A stretch of 64,000 nucleotides of DNA from an uncultured Clostridia bacterium (GTDB taxonomy: Bacteria; Bacillota; Clostridia; Christensenellales; Borkfalkiaceae): the NCBI GenBank assembly GCA_944376335.1, contig CALWCH010000001.1, positions 154,172 to 218,171 of the forward strand. The letters run 5' to 3'. The notes beneath the pieces are model-generated. The model made no database searches. It was given only the letters and a program-made list of their open reading frames with translations, and was not told the origin of the DNA. The stretch's first letter is position 1. Every line of letters starts with the position of its first letter. This document shows positions 8,275 to 16,849 of the stretch, piece after piece. The position numbers and the translations under genes are program-made.

Positions 8275-9297
8275 ATGTATAAATCGATAGAGTTATTCGC
8301 AGGCGCCGGCGGTTTAGCGCTTGGATTAGAGCAAGCAGGTTTTGAGCACATAGGTCTTGTAGAGTTCAATCATAGTGCGGCAAACACGCTTATGCTCAAC
8401 AGACCACAATGGAATGTCCTTTGCGAAGATATAGCGATTACATCTCAAAGAGACTTGGAGAATGAATTCCATATAAAAAAAGGTGAGCTTGATTTATTAT
8501 CGGGAGGCGCACCCTGTCAGTCATTTAGTTATGCCGGGAAACGTTTGGGATTGCAGGACGTTCGCGGAACAATGTTTTATCATTATGCAACTTTCCTCCA
8601 TAAACTGCAACCAAAGATGTTTTTATTTGAAAATGTCCGGGGGCTCCTTTCGCATGATAAAGGACAAACCTACAAGACGATTTGTGACATCTTTGAAGAT
8701 GAAGGATATGTGATTCAATATGCGGTTTTAAATGCGTGGGATTACGGAGTGCCTCAAAAAAGAGAAAGATTGATCACGATCGGAATACGAAATGATTTGG
8801 CAGAACTATGTCGATTTACTTTTCCGAAAAAATATTCATATAGACCGGTGATGCGCGATGTTAAACTCGACACCGAGCCTTCTAAAGAGGAATGTGTCAG
8901 ATATTCCGACTACAAAGAGAAGATTTTTTCCCTTGTTCCTCCTGGAGGATATTGGAGAGATATACCGCCTGAAATTGCCAAGGAATATATGAAAACGTGT
9001 TGGGACATGGGCGGTGGAAGAACGGGAATTTTACGCCGGATCGGATTGGATGAGCCGTCTTTGACGGTTTTAACAAATCCTGGCATGAAACAAACCGATC
9101 GTTGTCATCCTATCGAAGTCCGTCCGTTTTCTTATCGTGAGAATGCGCGGATACAGACATTCCCCGATGCTTGGGGCTTTTTCGGAACGTTGGCGGAAAA
9201 GTACAAGCAAGTTGGAAATGCGGTGCCTGTCAATTTAGCCAAAGAAATAGGTTTATCCATTAAAAAAACATTGGAGCAGTTATCATGTGGGAATTAA
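8275..9297 (+). CDS. DNA (cytosine-5)-methyltransferase of a type II restriction-modification system
   Basis: A 340-residue m5C methyltransferase. Motif I is FAGAGGLALGLEQAG. Motif IV is GGAPCQSFSYAG with catalytic C81. Motif VI is FENVRG, motif VIII is QKRERL, and the C-terminal motifs are RENARIQTFPD and QVGNAVPVNLA (IX-X). The target-recognition region lies around residues 190-270. The downstream gene matches the Eco47II endonuclease family, so the shared target is predicted to be GGNCC. Codons are AT-rich, unlike both flanks, which points to transfer. It overlaps the nuclease gene by 13 nt, and having the methyltransferase first fits safe establishment. Confidence 0.93.
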   Translation: MYKSIELFAGAGGLALGLEQAGFEHIGLVEFNHSAANTLMLNRPQWNVLCEDIAITSQRDLENEFHIKKGELDLLSGGAPCQSFSYAGKRLGLQDVRGTMFYHYATFLHKLQPKMFLFENVRGLLSHDKGQTYKTICDIFEDEGYVIQYAVLNAWDYGVPQKRERLITIGIRNDLAELCRFTFPKKYSYRPVMRDVKLDTEPSKEECVRYSDYKEKIFSLVPPGGYWRDIPPEIAKEYMKTCWDMGGGRTGILRRIGLDEPSLTVLTNPGMKQTDRCHPIEVRPFSYRENARIQTFPDAWGFFGTLAEKYKQVGNAVPVNLAKEIGLSIKKTLEQLSCGN

Positions 9298-10097
9298 GCT
9301 TTATTGAAGAAGATGATCTCCTTGAGCACGTCAAGCACACCATACAAAAATATGGCGATAAGTTAAAGTCTTTTGACTTAAAACGATTCAATAAAAACAT
9401 TGTAGACCCTATTAAGCTCATATTTGACAAAACAGTTTATCAAGCCTCATGGGAAGAGACCATCAGCAATGAAATCTTCCGTCAGCGCGACAAATCGAAC
9501 AACAATGATATAGGTTATTTTCATCAGAGAATATTTAACTATATCGCGAATTGCCATGTGCCCGATAATGGTCAAGAGGGGGGATGGGATGTCATTTACC
9601 GCCATCCCGACGGCATTGCACTTCCGGACGGCAGTGTTGTGCATACCATCTATGTGGAAATGAAGAACAAGCACAATACGATGAACTCATCCGCTGCGGG
9701 GAAGACGTTTATCAAAATGCAAAATCAGCTTTTGAAAGATGACGATTGCGCTTGTTTTCTCGTAGAGGCGATTGCTAAAAAGTCTCAAAATATAAAATGG
9801 GAAACAACAGTTGACAAGACCTCGGTCAGTCATAAACTTATCCGTCGCGTCAGTATAGACGCATTCTATGCACTTGTTACAGGAGATGACACTGCATTCT
9901 ATAAACTTTGCATGGTATTACCTTCTGTCATTCAAAGAGTGGTAAATACAGAAGGAAACTCTCTGATCCCGCACGACACCGTATTTGAAGAGCTGCAACA
10001 AAAGGCGCGTGAGATGGGTATGGGCTCAGACGACCTTGCAATCGCAATGTCGATCTATATGCTGGGATTTAGTTCATATAAAGGATTTGCATCCTAA
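9285..10097 (+). CDS. Type II restriction endonuclease, Eco47II family (predicted GGNCC)
   Basis: A 270-residue protein recalled as close to the Eco47II/Sau96I-type family. Landmarks are FNKNIVDPIKLIFD, RQRDKSNNNDIGYFHQ, VEMKNKHNTMNSSAAGKT, and FLVEAIAKKSQNI. A PD-(D/E)xK core is suggested by D102 in GGWDV and E125-x-K127 in YVEMKNK. The start overlaps the methyltransferase gene by 13 nt, so the two are cotranscribed. The specificity GGNCC comes from family memory, not from the sequence alone. The AT-rich composition ends within a few bases of its stop codon, at the next GC-rich gene. Confidence 0.88.
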   Translation: MWELSFIEEDDLLEHVKHTIQKYGDKLKSFDLKRFNKNIVDPIKLIFDKTVYQASWEETISNEIFRQRDKSNNNDIGYFHQRIFNYIANCHVPDNGQEGGWDVIYRHPDGIALPDGSVVHTIYVEMKNKHNTMNSSAAGKTFIKMQNQLLKDDDCACFLVEAIAKKSQNIKWETTVDKTSVSHKLIRRVSIDAFYALVTGDDTAFYKLCMVLPSVIQRVVNTEGNSLIPHDTVFEELQQKAREMGMGSDDLAIAMSIYMLGFSSYKGFAS

Positions 10098-10103
10098 CTC
10101 CCC

Positions 10104-10775
10104 ATGCTCACAAACATTCTTTTCGACCTCGACGGCACCCTCACCAACCCCTTCGAAGGTATCACCAATTCCGTCCTCTACGCGCTCCAAAAGTGCGGCA
10201 TTCGGGAAAAAGACCGCCGCAAACTCTCCGCCTTCATCGGCCCGCCCCTTCTCACGTCCTTTCAGGAATTTTACAAGATGACCCCCGAGGAAGCCCGCAC
10301 CGCCGTCACATACTACCGCGAATATTATTCGGAGCAGGGCATCTTCGAAAACGCCGTCATCGACGGCATTCCCGCCCTTTTAAAGGCGCTCAAAGAGCGC
10401 GGCGCCCGCCTCTTTGTCGCAACGTCCAAGCCCGAACTCTTCGCCGAGCGCATCATCTCGCACTATTCTCTCGACAAGTTTATCACCCGCGTGTTCGGGG
10501 CGAGCCTCGACGAGACCCGCATCGAAAAATCGGCAGTCATCGCCTACGCCTTAAAAGAGGGCAGCATCCCGCCCGTAACCGCCCTCATGGTGGGGGACAG
10601 AAAGCACGACATTGCGGGCGCAAAGGCAAACGACATCGCCTCTTTGGGTGTCCTCTTCGGCTTCGGCAGCAGAGAGGAACTCGAGCGGGCGGGCGCGGAC
10701 GCCATCGCCCGCACCCCCGAAGAGGTCCTTTCTCTCATCGAAACTTCGGCGGCACTCGGCCGCCTCGGCTCATAA
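10104..10775 (+). CDS. HAD-family phosphatase (phosphoglycolate-phosphatase-like)
   Basis: A 223-residue HAD hydrolase. Motif I is ILFDLDGT with nucleophile D8 and acid/base D10. Motif II is VATSKPE, and motifs III/IV appear as the lysine region then MVGDRKHDIAGAKAND. The helical cap lies between residues about 15 and 80, as in Gph/PpaX enzymes. Substrate is unknown. The start lies 6 nt after the restriction gene and has no clear ribosome site, as if the insertion replaced its upstream region. The next gene begins 62 nt downstream. Confidence 0.88.
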   Translation: MLTNILFDLDGTLTNPFEGITNSVLYALQKCGIREKDRRKLSAFIGPPLLTSFQEFYKMTPEEARTAVTYYREYYSEQGIFENAVIDGIPALLKALKERGARLFVATSKPELFAERIISHYSLDKFITRVFGASLDETRIEKSAVIAYALKEGSIPPVTALMVGDRKHDIAGAKANDIASLGVLFGFGSREELERAGADAIARTPEEVLSLIETSAALGRLGS

Positions 10776-10837
10776 ACGGGGCAGCAATCTGCCGCCCCAA
10801 AAAAATAACGGCAACCCGCCGCAAAAAGGAGAACATC

Positions 10838-11779
10838 ATGTTTGGTTGGGCATTTTTAGGCACCGGGAACATTGCAGAGCAGGTCGCGGACGAACTCCTT
10901 CTCGAAGAAGGGCTTCATCTCGTCTCCTGCTGGAACCGTACGGGGGAGCGCGCGGAGAAGTTCGCAAAAAAGTACGGCTGCCGCGCCTACGCGACTCCCG
11001 AAGAGGCGCTAAATGCCGAGGGCGTCCACGCCGCCTACATCGCCGTCACGGCGGATAAGCACCTCGACTATATCCGCCTCTGCCTGAACGCCGGCATCCC
11101 CGTCCTCTGCGAAAAGCCCTTCACCGTCAACTCGAAGGAGGCAGAGGAAGCCTTCGCGCTCGCCAAGGAGAAGGGCGTCTACCTCGTCGAGGCGATGTGG
11201 ACGTGGTTCAATGCCCCCGCCCTCACCGTCAAGAGTTGGCTTGAACAGCTCGGTAAGATCAAAAAGGTCACGGCAAAGTACTGCGTGCCTATCTCTTCCA
11301 ACCCCCGCCTTGTCGACCCCGTCCGTCTCGGCGGCGCGCTCGTCGACATCGGCGTCTATCCCATCCGCTATTCTTACGAGCTCTTCGGTGCGCCCAACTC
11401 CATCGTCTGCCAAGGCACCATTGAAGGGGGCGTTGACCACAAGGAGCATATCACCCTCGGCTACGACGGCTTCACGGCCGAACTCTCCGTCAACATGGAC
11501 GAATGGCTGGGCGAAGAGTTCTGTATCGAGGGCGAAAAGGGGAGCATCCGCGTGCCCTTCTTCCACTGCGCCGAGGAAGCCTTCTTCTCGGGCGAAGGGG
11601 AGCAGCACTTCGAGGACAAATCGAAAAAATACGGTGTAGAGCTCCGCCGCGTGAGCGAGGAGATCGCGGCAGGCAAACAGGAGAGTGCCTTCATTTCGCC
11701 AAAGAGCACGCTCGACGTCATGCGCATCCTCGACGAATGTCGCCGCCAGATGGGCCTCGTCTACCCGAGCGAGCAGTAA
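10838..11779 (+). CDS. Gfo/Idh/MocA-family oxidoreductase
   Basis: A 313-residue NAD(P)-dependent dehydrogenase. The N-terminal Rossmann fold begins FLGTGNIAEQVADEL. The family motif LCEKPFTVN supplies the catalytic-site lysine, and YPIRYSYELFG falls in the C-terminal alpha/beta domain. The start at ATG 10838 follows AAAGGAG. Members oxidise sugars, inositols, or dihydrodiols; the substrate cannot be told here. It probably shares a transcript with the HAD gene and ends before a strong terminator. Confidence 0.9.
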   Translation: MFGWAFLGTGNIAEQVADELLLEEGLHLVSCWNRTGERAEKFAKKYGCRAYATPEEALNAEGVHAAYIAVTADKHLDYIRLCLNAGIPVLCEKPFTVNSKEAEEAFALAKEKGVYLVEAMWTWFNAPALTVKSWLEQLGKIKKVTAKYCVPISSNPRLVDPVRLGGALVDIGVYPIRYSYELFGAPNSIVCQGTIEGGVDHKEHITLGYDGFTAELSVNMDEWLGEEFCIEGEKGSIRVPFFHCAEEAFFSGEGEQHFEDKSKKYGVELRRVSEEIAAGKQESAFISPKSTLDVMRILDECRRQMGLVYPSEQ

Positions 11780-11865
11780 CCGCCCGCCGCTTCCCGCGCA
11801 TCTCCTCGGGCGAGCACAAACCCCGTTCCTCACCTCGGGTGCACCCGAAAAACAGCAAAAAACCA

Positions 11866-11906
11866 CGGCCGAAGGGGGCAAAGACCCGCCAATTCGGCCG
11901 TTTTTT
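11866..11906 (+). terminator. Intrinsic terminator after the Gfo/Idh/MocA gene
   Basis: CGGCCGAA (11866-11873) pairs with TTCGGCCG (11893-11900), followed by six T. Confidence 0.85.
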
Positions 11907-11961
11907 GTTCAGTCATATTTGGGTCATAGCGCTGTCACAATAAGTCGTGACGCCGCCCCCG

Positions 11962-11989
11962 TTGCGCTTTTCGGGAAGTGTGGTATAAT
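11962..11989 (+). promoter_or_regulatory. Promoter of the epimerase-like gene
   Basis: TTGCGC (11962-11967), 16 nt, TATAAT (11984-11989). A strong AGGAGG follows at 12000-12005, giving a very short leader. Confidence 0.65.
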
Positions 11990-12013
11990 AATATTGTATA
12001 GGAGGTGACCTTC

Positions 12014-13024
12014 TTGAAGACATATATCATCACGGGCGCCAACGGCTTTTTAGGCAACAACATCGTCCGCGCCCTGCAGACGGAGAACTGCAATATCCGC
12101 GCCCTCGTCTTGCCGGGCGACAAACTTCACTCCCTCGACGGCCTTCGCTGTACCCTCTTCGAAGGCGACGTCACCAAAAAGGAGACCCTCGGCGACATTT
12201 TCACCGTCGAGGACGGCTCGGAAGTTGTCGTCATCCACTGCGCCGCCATCGTCACCATCAAATCGAAATTCAACCAAAAGGTGTACGACGTCAACGTAAA
12301 CGGCGCCCTCAACGTCGCCGAAAAGGCGCTCTCCATCGGCGCACGCCTCATCTATGTGAGCAGCGTCCACGCCATTCCCGAGCGCGGTCAAACGCTCATC
12401 GGCGAAACCAAGGAATTCGATCCCGCCCTCGTCGCCGGCCAATACGCCAAGACCAAGGCGGAGACGGCGAACGCCCTTTTAAAGATGTACCGCGAGCGCG
12501 GGCTCGATGTCGTCATCGTGCATCCCTCGGGCATGCTCGGCCCGCACGACTTCGGAAATTCCCACCTAACGCAGCTCGTCCTCGACTACTGCAACGGAAG
12601 ATTAGGTGCCTGCGTCAAGGGCGGGTACGACTTTGTCGACGTGCGCGACGTCGCTGCGGGCATTATAAGCGCCGCAGAGAGGGGAAGGGCGGGGGAGTGC
12701 TACATCCTCTCCAACCGCAATGCGGCGATCCGCGAGATCTTAGATACCGTCAGCGAAGTGCGCGGCACCAAGAAGATAAAGCTCATGCTCCCCATGTGGC
12801 TCGCCAAGGCGACGGCGCCCCTCTCGGAGGCGTACTACGCGCTCCTGAAGCAGCCGCCCCTCTACACGCGCTATGCACTCTACACCATCACGACGCACGT
12901 TACGTTCACCCACGAAAAGGCGGCAAAGGAGCTCGGTTTTTCTCCTCGTTCCCTGCACCAGACGATCGCCGACACCGTCGCATGGCTTGAAGAGCAGGGC
13001 CGCATCAAGCCCCCCAAACGGTAA
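12014..13024 (+). CDS. NAD(P)-dependent epimerase/dehydratase-like (extended SDR)
   Basis: A 336-residue extended short-chain dehydrogenase: glycine motif ITGANGFLGNNIV at the N-terminus, AAIVTIKSKF, catalytic YAKTK with SSVHAIPE before it, and HPSGMLGP. It resembles dihydroflavonol-reductase-like proteins, and its substrate is unknown. TTG at 12014 is chosen as start because AGGAGG (12000-12005) lies 8 nt before it; the GTG at 12005 overlaps that ribosome site. It is a single-gene unit between a promoter and a terminator. Confidence 0.85.
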   Translation: MKTYIITGANGFLGNNIVRALQTENCNIRALVLPGDKLHSLDGLRCTLFEGDVTKKETLGDIFTVEDGSEVVVIHCAAIVTIKSKFNQKVYDVNVNGALNVAEKALSIGARLIYVSSVHAIPERGQTLIGETKEFDPALVAGQYAKTKAETANALLKMYRERGLDVVIVHPSGMLGPHDFGNSHLTQLVLDYCNGRLGACVKGGYDFVDVRDVAAGIISAAERGRAGECYILSNRNAAIREILDTVSEVRGTKKIKLMLPMWLAKATAPLSEAYYALLKQPPLYTRYALYTITTHVTFTHEKAAKELGFSPRSLHQTIADTVAWLEEQGRIKPPKR

Positions 13025-13034
13025 TTTCACAAAA

Positions 13035-13059
13035 AAACGGAGCCCCGCGGCTCCGTTTT
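13035..13059. terminator. Bidirectional terminator between epimerase-like gene and M18 aminopeptidase
   Basis: AACGGAGCC (13036-13044) pairs with GGCTCCGTT (13049-13057), loop CCGC, flanked by A-run and T-run. It separates two convergent genes. Confidence 0.9.
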
Positions 13060-13062
13060 CTG

Positions 13063-14307
13063 TTATTCTACGATGAGGTCACTACCTTTCGCCCCATAGA
13101 ACGCCGCAAGGCCCTTTAAAAGCTCCAAATAGTCCGCGTGGGCAAACGTCTCCACGGCGGAGTGCATCGCAAGCTGGGCAAGCCCGATATCCGCCATACG
13201 GAGAGGCACTTGCGCGACGGAAACGGGCCCCAGCGTGCCCCCGCTGCGCATATCCGAGCGGTTATAGAAGGTCTGATACTTCACCCCCGCGCGCGAGAAG
13301 ATGCGCTTTACAACGGCGGCGGAGAGCGCGTCCGTGATGTACGCCCCGCCCGCATGGCTCTTCAGAATAATGCCCCCGCCCATCACGGCACGGTTGGTGG
13401 GGTCGCACTTTTCGGGATAGTTGGGATGCACCGAATGGGCATTGTCGAGGGAAAGCAAAAACGATTTAAGGAGCACCTGCTCCCGCTCGCCCTCGGGCAT
13501 CCCTTCCAGAATGCGAGAGAGCACGCTTCTCAAAAAATCGCTGCCCGCGCCCTCCAACGTGCGGCTGCCCACCTCTTCATTGTTGAAGCACACCGCCATG
13601 GAAATGCCCTCCGCGTCCTCACATTCCGCAAGCGAAGCGAGCGACCCCGCCACGCTCGTCAGATTGTCGATGCGCGGCGAAGAGAGAAATTCCCCGTGCT
13701 TTCCGCTCACAAAGGGCTGCTCTGCGGGCGCGGCAAACAGGTCATAGGCAACCGCCCCCTCAAGCCCTTCCACGTCCTCCACGCCCAGCGAATAGAGGGG
13801 AGAGAGCGACTTCTGCGCGTCGGGCGAAAACTTCTCATTCACCGTCCGCTCCATGTGGAAGGCGAGCGAGGGGATCACGATATTCTGCTCGCTCACAAAG
13901 CTCTCGGCGTGCAGCTTGCCGTCCTTCTCCCTCACAATTCGCCCCGCGATCTTCAAGGGCCTGTCGAGGAAGGAATAAAAGATGCTCGCGCCGTAGGGCT
14001 CCACATTCAGCCGCGTGAAGGGGCCATCTGGCCACGCGGAATGTTCCTTCAATTTGAGGGAAGGGGAGTCTGTATGCGTCGCCACGATCTTAAAACAGCT
14101 TCTCTCGTTCATCAAAAAGGCGATGAGCGCGCCGCCCCTTGTCACAAAGTACTTCTTTCCCTGCTCGAGCCGCCAGTTTTCACATTCCAAGAGGCGCTCA
14201 AAGCCCTTGCCCGATAAAAACTCTGCGGCATGTTCCACCGCCTGATAGGCGGTATAGGAGCTCCCCAAAAAGCGGGCGAGCCCTTCGATGTCCTTTAACT
14301 CGTACAT
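13063..14307 (-). CDS. apeB: M18-family aminopeptidase
   Basis: A 414-residue cytoplasmic zinc aminopeptidase releasing N-terminal residues from peptides. M18 motifs are THTDSPSLKLK (first metal histidine), SPRIDNLTS, FNNEEVGSRT (base glutamate and metal ligand), DNAHSVHPNYPEKCDPTNR, and the C-terminal HSAVETFAHADYLELLKGL with the last histidine ligand. The start at 14307 (MYELKDIEG) is preceded by AAAGGAA; a longer reading frame to 14403 lacks such a site. It is a monocistronic minus-strand gene ending at a shared terminator. Confidence 0.92.
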   Translation of the reverse strand: MYELKDIEGLARFLGSSYTAYQAVEHAAEFLSGKGFERLLECENWRLEQGKKYFVTRGGALIAFLMNERSCFKIVATHTDSPSLKLKEHSAWPDGPFTRLNVEPYGASIFYSFLDRPLKIAGRIVREKDGKLHAESFVSEQNIVIPSLAFHMERTVNEKFSPDAQKSLSPLYSLGVEDVEGLEGAVAYDLFAAPAEQPFVSGKHGEFLSSPRIDNLTSVAGSLASLAECEDAEGISMAVCFNNEEVGSRTLEGAGSDFLRSVLSRILEGMPEGEREQVLLKSFLLSLDNAHSVHPNYPEKCDPTNRAVMGGGIILKSHAGGAYITDALSAAVVKRIFSRAGVKYQTFYNRSDMRSGGTLGPVSVAQVPLRMADIGLAQLAMHSAVETFAHADYLELLKGLAAFYGAKGSDLIVE

Positions 14308-14335
14308 AGTCCATTCCTTTTTTGCAATCTTGCCC

Positions 14336-14363
14336 ATTATAGCACATTTCCGTAAAAAAGCAA
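14336..14363 (-). promoter_or_regulatory. Promoter of apeB
   Basis: On the minus strand TTGCTT (14363-14358), 16 nt, TATAAT (14341-14336). The -10 lies 28 nt before the ATG, with the ribosome site between them. Confidence 0.65.
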
Positions 14364-14396
14364 GCGCCTTTGCGGGTGCAAATAAAAGGTCATATC

Positions 14397-14425
14397 TTGA
14401 CAAACCCCCTAAACCATGCTACAAT
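14397..14425 (+). promoter_or_regulatory. Promoter of the GH3 gene, apparently leaderless
   Basis: TTGACA (14397-14402), 17 nt, TACAAT (14420-14425). The ATG at 14432 begins just 6 nt after the -10 box, where transcription itself should start. Confidence 0.75.
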
Positions 14426-14431
14426 AAAGCC

Positions 14432-16849
14432 ATGTTTGAAAAATTTCTTCGCAGTCTGAGAAATCATGTCGTAAAACTCTACATCAAACTTACGGGAAGT
14501 TCGCTTGCCCAGGGCGAAAACATGGCGCCGGAAGGGGAGAGCGCCGCAACGCCCGGCATGGGCGGGCTCCTTTCCCGCGCCGCGGCAGAGGGCGCTGTCC
14601 TGCTCGAAAACGACGGCGTCCTGCCCCTGAAAGGCAAGTTCGCCCTCTTCGGCCGCACGCAAGTCGACAGCTTCTACACGGGCTACGGCTCGGGCGGCGA
14701 CGTCGTCAAGCCCTACCGCGTCAGCATCTTAGACGGCATCTTAAAGGAGCCCGCCCTTTCGCCCGATGCGGAGCTTGTAAAGACCTATCAATCGTGGTCC
14801 AAGGCGCACCCCGTCGACCACGGCTTCTGGGGCAATTGGCCTTTAAACTACCCCGAAATGCCCCTCACCGAAGAGATGGTAAAGTCTGCCGCCGCGCGTG
14901 CAGAGACGGCGGTCATCGTCATCGGCCGCGCCTCGGGCGAGGACAGAGACAATCTTTTGGAAGAGGGGAGCTATTATTTAACGCAGGACGAGCGCCAAAT
15001 GCTCACCCTTGCAAAGAAGTACTTCCAAAAGACGGCGGTCCTTTTAAACATCGGCAGCGTCATCGACTTTGCGTGGATAGACGACTATCGGCCCAACGCC
15101 GTGCTCATCCTCTGGCAGGGCGGCATGGAGGCGGGCACCGCCGCTGCGAAGCTGCTTTCGGGCGCAGTCAACCCCTCGGGCAAGCTCACCGTCTGTATCC
15201 CTAAAACGTACAAGGACTATCCCGCCCAAAACTTCGGCAGCGCCGCCTATACCGAATACACCGAGGACATCTTCGTCGGCTACCGCTATTTCGAAACGTT
15301 CGCAAAGGACAAGGTCCGCTATCCCTTCGGCTACGGCCTCTCCTACACCAAATTTTCCCTCGAGAGCGCCCTCACCTACACGCAGAGCGGCGCCGAGATC
15401 AAAGTCAAAGTCAAAAATATAGGCAGCTGCGCGGGCAAGTGCGTCGTGCAGGCGTATATGCAGAAGCCCTTCGGCAAGGGCGGCAATCCCAAGCGCGAGC
15501 TCGCTTGCTTCCAAAAGACCTCTCTCCTTCCCGCGGGCGGCGAGGAAGAGCTCACGCTCGCCTTTCCCATCTACCGCCTCACGACCTGGGACGACGAGAC
15601 GTCCTCCGACGTCCTTCTGGGCGGCGAGTTCATCTTCTTTGTGGGCGAGGACGTCCGCTCCGCAAAGGAAGTGGGAAGGGTCAAAACGGAAGGGCGCGTT
15701 TTGCGCTACTTCGGCGAGCGCGGCGCTCCCCGCGTTCCCTTCAAGGTATTCCGCGCCGAAAAGAAGGGGGAGGACTACGCCCTCACGATGGCTCCCGTGC
15801 GCCTTGCAAAGGCCGACTTAAAGGCGGAGATGCTCTCCTCGATCCCGCCCGAAAACTTGTGGGAGATCCACGACAACCCCTGTACGTTCGAGGACGTCAA
15901 ATCGGGCAAAGTGCCCCTCCGTGCCTTCGTCGCCCAGCTCTCCTTCGATGAGCTTGAGGCCATCTCCCGCGGCGACTACACGATGAACAGTCCCTTGGGC
16001 CCCGACGGCAACGCGGGCGCGTTCGGCGGCGTGCTCCCTTCCCTCAACCAAAAGGGCGTTCCCCCCGTCATCACGACGGACGGCCCCTCGGGCATCCGCT
16101 TAAAGGCGGCAAGCTCTCTGCTTCCCATCGGCACGCTGCTCGCCTCCACCTTCGACGAGGCGCTCGTCGAGGAAGTCTACGCCGCCGTCGGCAGGGAGAT
16201 GAAGGCGCGCGGCACCGACGTCCTTCTCGCTCCCGGCATGAACATCCAGCAGAGCCCCCTCTGCGGGCGCAACTTCGAGTACTACTCCGAGGACCCCGTC
16301 GTCGCGGGCAAAATTGCGGCAGCCGCCGTCAAGGGGCTGCAGGGCGAGGGCGTCTCGGCGTGCCCCAAGCACTTTGCCTGCAACAATCAGGAATTTAACA
16401 GGAGCGGCCACGATGCCCGCGTCTCCGAGCGTGCCCTCCGCGAAATTTATCTCAAGGGCTTTGAGATCTGCGTGCGCGAGGCAAACCCGCACTGCCTCAT
16501 GACGTCGTATAACAAGATCAACGGCGTATGGGGGCACTACCAATTCGATCTCGTCCGCGGCATTTTGCGCGGTGAGTGGGGCTTCGGCGGCTGCGTCATC
16601 ACCGATTGGTGGATGAAGAGCGCCCGCTGCCCCGAAGACCGCCGCCTCCAAGACAACGCCTACCGCATCCGCGCGGGCGTCAACGTCCTCATGCCCGGGG
16701 GCGGGCACGTCGGCCCCAAAAAGCCGGACGGCACCGTCCTCAAGGCGTACAAAAAGGGCGCGCTCACGCTCGGGGAACTGCGCCGCAACGCCGAGGAAGT
16801 CCTCGCCTTCGTCCTGCACTCTTCGGCGATGGACAGGGAGGGCAAATGA
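14432..16849 (+). CDS. Glycoside hydrolase family 3 with reversed domain order (beta-glucosidase-like)
   Basis: An 805-residue GH3 enzyme in which the usual C-terminal domain comes first (about 44-330, LLENDGVLPLKG). A fibronectin-like segment follows (VRYPFGYGLSYTKF and on). The TIM-barrel domain is last (from about 550: TTDGPSGIR, GRNFEYYSEDP, CPKHFACNNQEFNR, nucleophile D725 in CVITDWW). This circular order is known in some Clostridia enzymes such as those of Ruminococcus. No signal peptide is seen, so it probably acts in the cytoplasm on imported oligosaccharides. ATG 14432 has no ribosome site but lies at the predicted transcription start; ATG 14522 is the alternative. It overlaps the next gene by ATGA. 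Confidence 0.9.
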   Translation: MFEKFLRSLRNHVVKLYIKLTGSSLAQGENMAPEGESAATPGMGGLLSRAAAEGAVLLENDGVLPLKGKFALFGRTQVDSFYTGYGSGGDVVKPYRVSILDGILKEPALSPDAELVKTYQSWSKAHPVDHGFWGNWPLNYPEMPLTEEMVKSAAARAETAVIVIGRASGEDRDNLLEEGSYYLTQDERQMLTLAKKYFQKTAVLLNIGSVIDFAWIDDYRPNAVLILWQGGMEAGTAAAKLLSGAVNPSGKLTVCIPKTYKDYPAQNFGSAAYTEYTEDIFVGYRYFETFAKDKVRYPFGYGLSYTKFSLESALTYTQSGAEIKVKVKNIGSCAGKCVVQAYMQKPFGKGGNPKRELACFQKTSLLPAGGEEELTLAFPIYRLTTWDDETSSDVLLGGEFIFFVGEDVRSAKEVGRVKTEGRVLRYFGERGAPRVPFKVFRAEKKGEDYALTMAPVRLAKADLKAEMLSSIPPENLWEIHDNPCTFEDVKSGKVPLRAFVAQLSFDELEAISRGDYTMNSPLGPDGNAGAFGGVLPSLNQKGVPPVITTDGPSGIRLKAASSLLPIGTLLASTFDEALVEEVYAAVGREMKARGTDVLLAPGMNIQQSPLCGRNFEYYSEDPVVAGKIAAAAVKGLQGEGVSACPKHFACNNQEFNRSGHDARVSERALREIYLKGFEICVREANPHCLMTSYNKINGVWGHYQFDLVRGILRGEWGFGGCVITDWWMKSARCPEDRRLQDNAYRIRAGVNVLMPGGGHVGPKKPDGTVLKAYKKGALTLGELRRNAEEVLAFVLHSSAMDREGK

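Noticed and set aside
12005-12013. GTG 12005 as start of the epimerase-like gene
   Set aside because: It overlaps the AGGAGG ribosome site, which is correctly spaced for TTG 12014.
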